Shown here in pieces: positions 57,525-64,000 of a stretch of DNA of 64,000 nt (its first letter is position 1; each line of letters starts with the position of its first letter). The stretch is taken from positions 186,001 to 250,000 of the forward strand of contig NZ_CP104264.1 of the NCBI RefSeq assembly GCF_025244845.1, read 5' to 3'. Made by a program: the position numbers and the translations under genes. Source of the DNA: Arthrobacter sp. zg-Y1171 (GTDB lineage Bacteria > Actinomycetota > Actinomycetes > Actinomycetales > Micrococcaceae). A model generated the notes under the pieces. It did no database searches. It worked only from the letters and a program-made list of their open reading frames with translations, and was not told the origin of the DNA.

Positions 57525-58631
57525 TACATTAACGAAGGCAGAGCGCTTGGCCGTGACGCGGAGACGCTTGCGCGTGCTGTGGCTTACGAACGCGTAATTC
57601 TGACCAACAACGTATACCCCATTCTTACGTTGCGGCACTTGGCCCGGGAGACCGGGACTGAATGGGGATACTTAAGGTCGATCGTGGAACGGCGGTTGAA
57701 TGATTACTCTTCCATTCGGCGGCGAAAGCAAGACGGAACCTTCAGAGAGATCTCAGCACCTAATGCGGAACTCATGCATGTTCAGCGATGGATTCTCTCA
57801 CGGGTCTTGACTGGGCTTCGTATTCACGAGGCCGCATTCGCTTATCGTCGTGGCCTGTCCATCAAGCACTGTGCTGAAGTACATTTAGGTGCGCGTTGGC
57901 TATTGAAGATGGACCTGCACGATTTTTTTGGAAGCATTTATGAATCGCGAATCTATACCGTACTAAGAGGGTTGGGGTACCCAGCACTTGTGGCATTTGA
58001 GATGACGAGAATCTGTACGAGGGTGATGCCACCTCCTGAGTGGAAGCCTTGGCTTTCCGGCCGAGGTGTAGAGGCCTATGGTGCGCCCTACCAGGGAGTG
58101 CTTCCACAGGGAGGGCCAACCAGTGGCGCCCTGGCAAACGCTGTTGCTTTCGATTTAGATACAGTACTGACTTCAATCGCTGAGCAGGGCGGCATGGCGT
58201 ACACGCGGTACTCCGACGATCTCACCTTCTCATCACCGCAGGCCCTCTCTCGTAGCGCGGGCTCGAAACTTGTGGGCCAAATCGAGCTGGCAATCTCGCG
58301 CGCAGGGTTCAACGCGCATAGGGGAAAGACGCGCATAGTTACTCCTGGCGCCCGGCAAATCGTCCTCGGCCTAATGCTGACTCCGGAGGCGGTGAGACTA
58401 ATGCCAGAATTCAGACACGCACTCGATAACCACATTCGTTGCGTGGAACGGTACGGTCCAGTTGCTCATGCAAAGGAGAGACGCTTTCATTCGGCCTTGT
58501 CCATGATCAACCATGTTGACGGGTGTCTGGCGTTCGCCATCGATATAGAGCCTGGCTGGACAGTAGAACGCAAATTCCGTTGGGAATCAGCGCTGGCCAA
58601 ACATGGACACCCTGTCAATCAGGATGTGTAA
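57507..58631 (+). CDS. Retron-type reverse transcriptase
   Basis: 374 residues from a TTG at 57507, preceded by AGTAGG at 6 bases; the a2 repeat covers the first codons. RT motifs: LLKMDLHDFFGSI (Asp136), VLPQGGPTSGALANAVAFDL and the catalytic YSDD (235-238) in AYTRYSDDLTFSS, then RAGFNAHRGKTRIV. The retron-specific region X (NAxxH) appears as HCAEVH, and region Y (VTG) as RQIVLGL, so both are variant. It makes the branched msDNA from the adjacent ncRNA and forms the defence complex with the PRTase effector upstream. Confidence 0.92.
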   Translation: MPSPHLYINEGRALGRDAETLARAVAYERVILTNNVYPILTLRHLARETGTEWGYLRSIVERRLNDYSSIRRRKQDGTFREISAPNAELMHVQRWILSRVLTGLRIHEAAFAYRRGLSIKHCAEVHLGARWLLKMDLHDFFGSIYESRIYTVLRGLGYPALVAFEMTRICTRVMPPPEWKPWLSGRGVEAYGAPYQGVLPQGGPTSGALANAVAFDLDTVLTSIAEQGGMAYTRYSDDLTFSSPQALSRSAGSKLVGQIELAISRAGFNAHRGKTRIVTPGARQIVLGLMLTPEAVRLMPEFRHALDNHIRCVERYGPVAHAKERRFHSALSMINHVDGCLAFAIDIEPGWTVERKFRWESALAKHGHPVNQDV

Positions 58632-58781
58632 AGCGGGTGCGGCCCGCCGCTACGCAGCGTTCTTCCGTTTTGCCTCTACCCGCTGATCAGGCGGGACGTT
58701 ATAGACACCCCCCTCTACCCCCACCCGATCCCGCCGCCTAGACTGACGGGGCCGTCTGAGCGCGCCGAACGGAGGAGCAGC

Positions 58782-60500
58782 ATGCCCACGATCGCCGAGA
58801 CCGTCGTCCATAACCTCGCCGCCAATGGGATCCAGCGGATCTGGGGAGTTCCCGGGGACTCCCTGAACGCGGTGACCGAGGCCATCCGCCGGGAGAAGGG
58901 CATCGAGTGGATGCTCACCCGGCATGAGGAAGAGGCTGCATTCGCTGCCGCCGGGGAGGCTGCACTGACGGGTGAGCTCGCGGTGTGCGCGGGCAGCTGC
59001 GGCCCCGGCAACATGCACCTCATCAACGGGCTCTACGACGCACACCGCAGCCGGGTTCCCGTGCTCGCGATCGCCTCGCACATCCCGAGCGACGAGATCG
59101 GCAGCCAGTACTTCCAGGAGACCCGGCCCACCGAGCTGTTCCGCGACTGCACGGTCTTCTGCGAGATGGTCCTGAGCCCCGAGCAGATGCCGCGGCTGCT
59201 GGAGATCGCCATGCGGACGGCCATCGAGAAGAGGGGCGTCGCCGTGCTCGTGATGGCCGGCGACACTGCGCTGGAAGACGCCGTGGACGAGCGCGTCTTC
59301 ACGGTCCGCCGCACCGACCCGGTCACCGTGCCCTCCCCGGCGGAGCTGCAGGAAGCAGCCGCCACGCTGAACTCCTGCGGGAACGTGACCATCCTGGCGG
59401 GCGCCGGCGTCGAGGGGGCGCGCGAGGAGGTCCTCGCCCTCGCCGACGCGCTGGGAGCACCGATCGTGCATGCCCTGCGCGGCAAAGAAATCATCGAGCA
59501 CGACAACCCGTTCGACGTCGGCATGACGGGGCTCCTCGGCTTCGCGTCGGGATACCGGGCGATGGAGGACTGCGACGCGCTGCTGATGCTCGGCACCGAC
59601 TTCCCGTACCAGCAGTTCTACCCGAAGAAGGCGAAGATCCTGCAGGTCGACATCCGGGGCGAGCAGCTCGGCCGCCGCGTGCCGCTCACCCAGGGCATGG
59701 TCGGCGGGGTGCGGGAGACGGCGTCGGCGCTGCTGCCGCTGCTCGAGCGTAAGTCCAACCGCACCCACCTGGAGAAGTCGCTGGACCACTACCGCCGCAC
59801 CCGCGCGCAGCTCGACGACCTCGAGAAGCAGGGCCCGGGCACCATCCATCCGCAGCACCTCGCCCACCTGATCGACAAGCTCGCGGACGACGACGCGGTC
59901 TTCCTGCCCGACGTCGGCACCCCGGTCATCTGGGCGTCCCGGCACCTGCACATCGGCGCGCGACGGCGCCTGATCGGCTCCTTCTGGCACGGCACCATGG
60001 CGGCGGCCACCCCGCTGGGCCTTGGCGCCCAGGCGGTGGACCGCAACCGGCAGGTCGTGATCCTCGCCGGCGACGGCGGCCTCGCGATGATGCTCGGCGA
60101 GCTGCTGACGGCGGTGCAGCATCGGCTGCCGATCAAGATCGTGGTGTTCGACAACGCGGCGCTCAGCTTCGTCGAGGTGGAGATGAAGGCGGCGGGCATC
60201 GTCAACTTCGGTACCGGGCTGGAGAACCCGGACTTCGGTGCGGTCGCGCAGGCGGTGGGGATGCACGGCGAGAGCGTAAAGCGCCCGGAAGACCTCGAGG
60301 GCGCCCTGCGCCGTGCATTCGCTTACGACGGCCCCGCGCTCGTCTCAGTCGCGGTGGAGCGGCAGGAACTCTCCATGCCGCCGAAGATCGACGCGAAGCA
60401 GGCCACGGGCTTTGCGGTCTACGCGATGCGCACGGTGCTCGCCGGGAACGGCCGCGAACTCATCGATCTGGCGAAAGCCAACGCGCGCCAGCTGCTCTGA
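58782..60500 (+). CDS. poxB: Pyruvate oxidase/dehydrogenase (quinone), TPP-dependent
   Basis: 572 residues with a GGAGGAGCAGC site upstream. The N-terminal pyrimidine-binding domain has NLAANGIQRIWGVPGDSLNA and HEEEAAFAAAGEAALTG, with the catalytic Glu. The central FAD/NAD-like domain follows (VTILAGAGVEGAREEVLAL), and the PP-binding domain has the TPP motif VVILAGDGGLAMMLGEL-LTA. The tail (QATGFAVYAMRTVLAGNGRE) is the membrane/quinone-linked C-terminus of PoxB-type enzymes. It oxidises pyruvate to acetate and CO2, passing electrons to quinone. Acetolactate synthase-like alternatives are less likely. Confidence 0.93.
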   Translation: MPTIAETVVHNLAANGIQRIWGVPGDSLNAVTEAIRREKGIEWMLTRHEEEAAFAAAGEAALTGELAVCAGSCGPGNMHLINGLYDAHRSRVPVLAIASHIPSDEIGSQYFQETRPTELFRDCTVFCEMVLSPEQMPRLLEIAMRTAIEKRGVAVLVMAGDTALEDAVDERVFTVRRTDPVTVPSPAELQEAAATLNSCGNVTILAGAGVEGAREEVLALADALGAPIVHALRGKEIIEHDNPFDVGMTGLLGFASGYRAMEDCDALLMLGTDFPYQQFYPKKAKILQVDIRGEQLGRRVPLTQGMVGGVRETASALLPLLERKSNRTHLEKSLDHYRRTRAQLDDLEKQGPGTIHPQHLAHLIDKLADDDAVFLPDVGTPVIWASRHLHIGARRRLIGSFWHGTMAAATPLGLGAQAVDRNRQVVILAGDGGLAMMLGELLTAVQHRLPIKIVVFDNAALSFVEVEMKAAGIVNFGTGLENPDFGAVAQAVGMHGESVKRPEDLEGALRRAFAYDGPALVSVAVERQELSMPPKIDAKQATGFAVYAMRTVLAGNGRELIDLAKANARQLL

Positions 60501-60757
60501 GCGGGCATCTCCTTGACCGTGTGACGAGAAGGTGCCGGATCCCTCGTCCTCGACGAGGTAGTTCGGCAGCCTTGAGACCCCCTAGAAGAGCTGCGCCAGG
60601 CATCTGTCGGGAAAGTCCCACAGCGGCTGCTCGCCGGCTGTCGGCTTGCAGGCCGCTGCGGCATCACGGATGCTGCCAGGAACGTGGCCTCGGATGCCCT
60701 TGTGAAGCGGTCGGTGAGCGTCAGCTCGGCGGTCACCAGATCGGGCGCCGGTACCCA
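60501..60757 (-). pseudogene. Degraded 5' fragment of an SCO1664-family gene
   Basis: Read on the minus strand, 60600-60757 resembles the first about 50 codons of the intact gene at 63114-63881: VPAPDLVTAELTLTDRF against MPAPDLVTAELTLTGRL, then frame loss, then LWDFPD-like codons. The plus-strand stretch GTGAGCGTCAGCTCGGCGGTCACCA is nearly identical in both. Frameshifts and a missing C-terminal 200 residues show it is a remnant. Homology fades toward 60540. No other gene occupies 60501-60859. Confidence 0.75.
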
Positions 60758-60859
60758 CAGCACCTCGGCGGCGTGGCGCCGTTCCGTGTTGCCGCTGCGT
60801 GCAGTCTTCGACGCTTCGGCGGCACCCGCTATGCCATATGGGCACTTATGTGGGACGGC

Positions 60860-61771
60860 CTACGCGCTGTTGGGGAGCTCTGGTTTATGGGTAGGTGGGT
60901 GGGTGAGCGAGGCGAGTTTCCCTTCGGTCTCTTTGAGGTGCGAGTTATCAGCCTTCACCGCGGCTAGTTTTTTGTCGATGACGGGGATGGCGTCGTTGGT
61001 GCGGCTTCTTTGGTGGGAAAGGTTGGTGGTTGCTTCTCTGACTGCTTCCTCATGCGCGGTGTTCGCGGCTTCAACGTTCCTGGCCGTGTTGTTGACGTTC
61101 GTTGCGAATCTTCGGACGACGGCTCCTTGGTCCGGGTTACAGGTGATCAGGGCCGCAAAGGATTGTCCTTCGAGCAAGAGGTACAGTTCTCGGTCGTCGT
61201 GCACTTTCTTCTTCTGAAGCATCCCACCGGCAAGTATCCCGACCGATCCCAGCATCATGCCTCCGGCGGTCATGCGTGTCAGAGTCGCTCTTTTCGTTCG
61301 CGCGAGGTTCCCGGAGGAATCAACGGTCGCGTTCACGTCGAGGCCAAGCGTAAAGGTTTGGCCCTTGATGACGATCTGGTGCTCAAATAGCTCTGCGGAT
61401 CCGTCCTTGCCTCGATAGACCTGCACCAATTTCCTACCGGTCGCCTCGGCCGCCTTCATCTGCTGCTGCGCACGTTTTAGCTCGGCCGCGACAATGTTGC
61501 TCTCCCGACGGTGTTCCTTCTCGGCATCGGATACGCGTTGCTTGTACTCGCGTAATGCGTTGCGGTGGGCGATCTTGGCCTCGGACAAAGCTTCTCGTGC
61601 AGCTTGTTCGGCTGCTACACGGGCGTCATGGGCTGCGCGATCGGCCGGGGACATGGATGCAATCCGTGTTCGCTCGACAGAATTCTTTCGCAGTATGCGG
61701 GCGAACCCCACCGCCAAGACTAGAAGGACCGAACCGGCGATGATCACCGTGACCCAGGGAAATCCACTCAT
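60860..61771 (-). CDS. Membrane-anchored coiled-coil hypothetical protein
   Basis: 303 residues. An N-terminal TM segment (WVTVIIAGSVLLVLAVGFAR, about 6-25) is followed by a charged coiled coil (RVAAEQAAREALSEAKIAHR, EKEHRRESNIVAAELKRAQQ, to about 110). A beta-rich domain has LVQVYRGKDGSAELFEHQIV, a Gly-rich hydrophobic hairpin (GGMMLGSVGILAGGML) and a PDQGAVVRRFATNVNNTARN segment. The end is another coiled coil. I recognise no family. It is a single gene between the degraded SCO1664 copy and the GIY-YIG gene. Confidence 0.8.
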   Translation of the reverse strand: MSGFPWVTVIIAGSVLLVLAVGFARILRKNSVERTRIASMSPADRAAHDARVAAEQAAREALSEAKIAHRNALREYKQRVSDAEKEHRRESNIVAAELKRAQQQMKAAEATGRKLVQVYRGKDGSAELFEHQIVIKGQTFTLGLDVNATVDSSGNLARTKRATLTRMTAGGMMLGSVGILAGGMLQKKKVHDDRELYLLLEGQSFAALITCNPDQGAVVRRFATNVNNTARNVEAANTAHEEAVREATTNLSHQRSRTNDAIPVIDKKLAAVKADNSHLKETEGKLASLTHPPTHKPELPNSA

Positions 61772-62007
61772 ATTGCTTCCTTAGCTGTTCGGCCGGACCG
61801 TCAAATAGGTTCTGCCGTAAGGGAAAAGCATATTCTGTTTTCGACCCGAGAACGCATACCAACGTCTAACAATCTTGCCAGGCCGAGACTCTCCGCCTAA
61901 AAACATCTTCTGTTGCTTCCGTCGCCGCTCGAAAGCAGTTGCGCCTCAAATAGATCTGCATGACCGAGTGACTTGAACGATCGGTGTTCCGCCAGATCTG
62001 TAATTGG

Positions 62008-62637
62008 TCATTGTGAGATCGCGCGAGGCCTTTTCTTGTGGTTACTGCAGGGGTTGTGCGGCATCGTGGGCGATTTCGAGTTGGTACGACAAACAGCGCC
62101 TGCTGGCGAGCCGCAGAATGGACACTGATGGGAAAGGTCCATTACCGCGAGTAGGTCGCGTTCGTATCCCGCATAAAATTCATCCGGCATGATTGCCATT
62201 GCACGTGTGATAGCTGCCTCAACCTGGGGGCGATTCTTCAAGAGAGCTCGATGAAATAGTGCAACATCCCCGGCGGCACCCATCACCTCCGGAGCTTCCT
62301 CCCACAGCAGCCGTTGAAAAGTTGGGAAGGGTCGAGGGCCACCAAAATCCCCATTGAGCAGGACCGATCCAGCAGCCCGTGCTTCTGCTATCTGGAGCAT
62401 CTCCAGATAATGCAGATCCAGCTCGCTCGTCGCCGTCGCCAAAACGCTCTTTTTGAGCCCTTCTGACCCGTTTTGGGCGAGGGCTTCTCTGATGTGGACA
62501 CCGCTGCCGTAATAGCCGCTCACATGTTCGGGATCTAGTCGGGTGCTCTGGCCGATATATAGCCAGTCAGAGTCAGGGCTCTCGGTCCGGAAGATATAGC
62601 CGACGGCACCCGGTTCGATAACAACATATTTACTCAT
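62008..62637 (-). CDS. GIY-YIG-like nuclease with C-terminal zinc finger
   Basis: An ATG at 62637 gives 209 residues (MSKYVVIEPGAVGYIFRTES). The N-terminal domain has GYIFRTE (GIY-like), DWLYIGQSTRLDP (YIG), a YYGSGVHIREALAQNGSEGL segment and a helix with SELDLHYLEMLQIAEA, in the order of Seg/homing GIY-YIG nucleases. The C-terminus holds CPFCGSPAGAVC and a His-Lys-Lys-Arg tail (HNPCSNHKKR), a small zinc-binding finger seen at the ends of actinobacterial and phage proteins. The combination suggests a mobile-element or phage origin. Activity not established. Confidence 0.7.
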   Translation of the reverse strand: MSKYVVIEPGAVGYIFRTESPDSDWLYIGQSTRLDPEHVSGYYGSGVHIREALAQNGSEGLKKSVLATATSELDLHYLEMLQIAEARAAGSVLLNGDFGGPRPFPTFQRLLWEEAPEVMGAAGDVALFHRALLKNRPQVEAAITRAMAIMPDEFYAGYERDLLAVMDLSHQCPFCGSPAGAVCRTNSKSPTMPHNPCSNHKKRPRAISQ

Positions 62638-62858
62638 CGTTTCCCCAATTCCGCAGTTCGAGACACCCCACTTTACGGACAGTGAGTGACACGGAGCTGT
62701 TCGACATCCCCAGCACCATGCCATGGCAAGATAATCAAGTGCACCTATGGAGCAAGGCGGTCCGCTGATGTGAACCGCATGGCCAACAGCGCTTTTACCG
62801 CGCAGTGCTTCATCTCGCGGCTTTCGTCCATATCTAGGGCCAAAGGTTCCTTTTGTGC
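62638..62858. other. Intergenic region, no gene found
   Basis: About 220 bases with no supported gene. The frame that is open through it on the minus strand has poor codon use. It separates the GIY-YIG gene from the broken DinB-family fragment and probably includes a junction where the 5' part of the DinB gene was lost. Confidence 0.5.
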
Positions 62859-63104
62859 ACATGGGTATGCCCCGATACCAAGAACTGGACCTCGAACGGT
62901 ACGCAGAACAGGGTCCAGCGGCAGTGGCCAGGGAACTGGCCGCGGAAGCGGAACTGACAGCTGCAGCCTCCGCCCTCCAACCCCGCCCAGCTGACCCGAT
63001 GGGGACTGCGCGCGGGCGGCAGCGCTTTCACCGTGGATTACCTGGTCCGCTACTTCCTCCACGATGCGCTCCATCACCTCTGGGACGTCCGACCACGGAG
63101 CTAG
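62859..63104 (+). pseudogene. Truncated, frameshifted DinB-family gene
   Basis: One frame reads MGMPRYQELDLERYAEQGPA-AVARELAAEAELTAAA. Near 62975-62995 the homologous reading continues in the next frame as AQLTRWGLRAGGSAFTVDYL-VRYFLHDALHHLWDVRPRS and ends at the TAG (63102-63104). The final YFLHDALHHLWDV is the C-terminal His-rich motif of actinobacterial DinB/mycothiol-transferase-type proteins. The first about 90 residues are missing, and one frameshift is present. Confidence 0.7.
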
Positions 63105-63113
63105 TCATGTCCT

Positions 63114-63881
63114 TTAGAACAGCGGCCAGGGCACCGCAGGCATGTCGCCGCTCGGAGCCGGAAACACCCCGGCCGAACGCAGCCGGACGCAGCGCGCGGC
63201 AAACGAAGCAACTTCCTCGGCGGTCAGCAGCTTCGCCAGCTGCGAGCCCAACTCGCCCTCGAGCCCCGAGAGCACCCGGTCAACACCCTCAAGTTCCTCG
63301 GCGCTCAGCACGTCGCCGATCCAGCCCCACAGCACGGTCCGCAGCTTGTGCTCGCTGTGGAAGGTGAGCCCGTGGTCCACCCCGTACCGGTGCCCGCCGG
63401 CCATGGCGAGGATGTGGTCGCCCTTGCGGTCGGCATTGTTGACCAGGACATCGAACACGGCCATCCGCCGCAGCGCCGGAGTGTCCTCATGAATGAGGGA
63501 AACGATCCGCCCGTTTTCATCCTGGCCCTGGAGTACTTCTTTCCATCCGGTCTCCGGCACGTCCTCTTCCGGCACCAGGTCCACCGCGGTCTGCTCCGGG
63601 TCGGTCTCCTGCCAGAGCTGGACCATGCCCTCACCGAATCGACCGTCGCGCAGCCAGGTGCGCGGCACGATGTTCCAGCCCAGCACCTCGGACACCAGAT
63701 ACGCGGCCACCTCCCGGTGCGCCAGGCACCCGTCGGGAAAATCCCACAACGGCTTCTCGCCGGCTATCGGTTTGTAGACCACGGCCGCGTCGCCGATGCT
63801 GCCCAGAAAGGTGGCGTTGGACGCCGTCGTGAGCCTGCCGGTGAGCGTCAGCTCGGCGGTCACCAAATCGGGCGCGGGCAT
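63114..63881 (-). CDS. SCO1664-family protein
   Basis: 255 residues, full length. Family features are the opening PDLVTAELTLTGRLTTASNA, GEKPLWDFPDG, REVAAYLVSEVLGW, AVFDVLVNNADRKGDHILAM and GVDHGLTFHSEHKLRTVLWG. The NADRKG and DHG positions resemble the catalytic loop of PI3/PI4-kinase-like and HipA-type enzymes, but activity is not known. Its ATG overlaps the DUF3090 stop (TGATG), and these two families are neighbours in many actinobacteria. A decayed partial copy lies at 60501-60757. Confidence 0.88.
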   Translation of the reverse strand: MPAPDLVTAELTLTGRLTTASNATFLGSIGDAAVVYKPIAGEKPLWDFPDGCLAHREVAAYLVSEVLGWNIVPRTWLRDGRFGEGMVQLWQETDPEQTAVDLVPEEDVPETGWKEVLQGQDENGRIVSLIHEDTPALRRMAVFDVLVNNADRKGDHILAMAGGHRYGVDHGLTFHSEHKLRTVLWGWIGDVLSAEELEGVDRVLSGLEGELGSQLAKLLTAEEVASFAARCVRLRSAGVFPAPSGDMPAVPWPLF

Positions 63882-64000
63882 CAGGCCTCGGGGAAGGTGC
63901 AGGTGTGCCCGTCGGCGTCGATCGGCTGGCCGCAGATCACGCAGATGGGACGCCCGGCGCCCACCACTTCCCGCGTGCGCTTCGCGAAGGCCCGGGCCGT
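63881..64000 (-). CDS. DUF3090 family protein (C-terminal end, cut by window edge)
   Basis: 40 codons are visible, in frame to the window end, finishing in a TGA at 63881-63883. They read TARAFAKRTREVVGAGRPIC, then VICGQPIDADGHTCTFPEA. The final zinc-ribbon pattern C-x-x-C...H-x-C is the C-terminus of DUF3090. The stop overlaps the SCO1664-family ATG. Confidence 0.85.
   Translation of the reverse strand, partial: TARAFAKRTREVVGAGRPICVICGQPIDADGHTCTFPEA

Overview
The window is chromosomal DNA from a high-GC actinobacterium, most probably Arthrobacter or a close relative in the Micrococcaceae. The evidence is the strong G/C third-position bias, the actinobacterial 23S rRNA with its extra domain III helix, a 16S rRNA of Arthrobacter type, frequent GTG/TTG starts, and family content such as DUF3090/SCO1664, DUF222-HNH, DUF1990, DUF1206 and MpaB. 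These taxonomic calls come from reading the sequence, not from a database search.

Layout. 1-17 kb is ordinary chromosome: a DUF1206 membrane protein (cut by the window edge), small enzymes, the purS-purQ-purL operon, a lipoprotein with a subtilisin-inhibitor-like domain, an aspartate kinase, a two-gene ABC exporter, recR, a very long dnaX and the SRP RNA. 17.0-17.97 kb has nagB, preceded by a possible 49-codon ORF whose stop overlaps the nagB TTG start, and by direct and inverted repeats. 17.97-24.6 kb is a complete rRNA operon with two promoters and two identical 5S genes (16S-23S-5S-5S). A TMEM175-like channel gene and tRNA-Ser(GGA) follow. 25.5-30.8 kb is an FtsX-type ABC exporter transcribed divergently from a NarL-type two-component system, with an 18-bp palindrome between them. 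31-34.7 kb is a three-gene fatty-acid-like cassette (FabL-like enoyl reductase, acyl/aryl-CoA ligase, KAS II-like condensing enzyme). The ligase gene has a one-base frameshift in a run of five G.

34.7-46 kb mixes envelope and regulatory genes, a DUF222-HNH protein, decayed fragments of a LysR gene and of a lipoprotein gene, and a three-gene locus (small helical WXG100-like protein, large protein with an alpha/beta-hydrolase domain, lipoprotein) that looks like a type VII-associated or polymorphic-toxin-like locus.

46-58.6 kb is a defence island of three adjacent systems. (i) jetA-jetB-jetC of a Wadjet/MksBEF-type SMC system, without a visible jetD. (ii) A tightly overlapping three-gene operon with the architecture of an ABC-3C conflict system: REase-like effector, winged-helix middle component and Rad50-like ATPase with a CPVC hook. 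(iii) A retron: a phosphoribosyltransferase-like/winged-helix effector gene, a structured msr-msd RNA locus bounded by an 11-bp a1/a2 inverted repeat that overlaps the effector stop codon and the reverse-transcriptase start, and the reverse transcriptase. The 51.7-58.6 kb part is visibly more A+T-rich than its surroundings, which suggests horizontal acquisition.

58.7-64 kb has a PoxB-type pyruvate oxidase/dehydrogenase, a degraded copy of an SCO1664-family gene, a membrane coiled-coil protein, a GIY-YIG/zinc-finger protein, a broken DinB-family gene, the intact SCO1664-family gene, and the end of a DUF3090 gene running off the window.

The most interesting material is the defence island, especially the retron with its readable ncRNA boundaries and variant RT motifs, the ABC-3C operon, and the Wadjet-like locus lacking its nuclease subunit.
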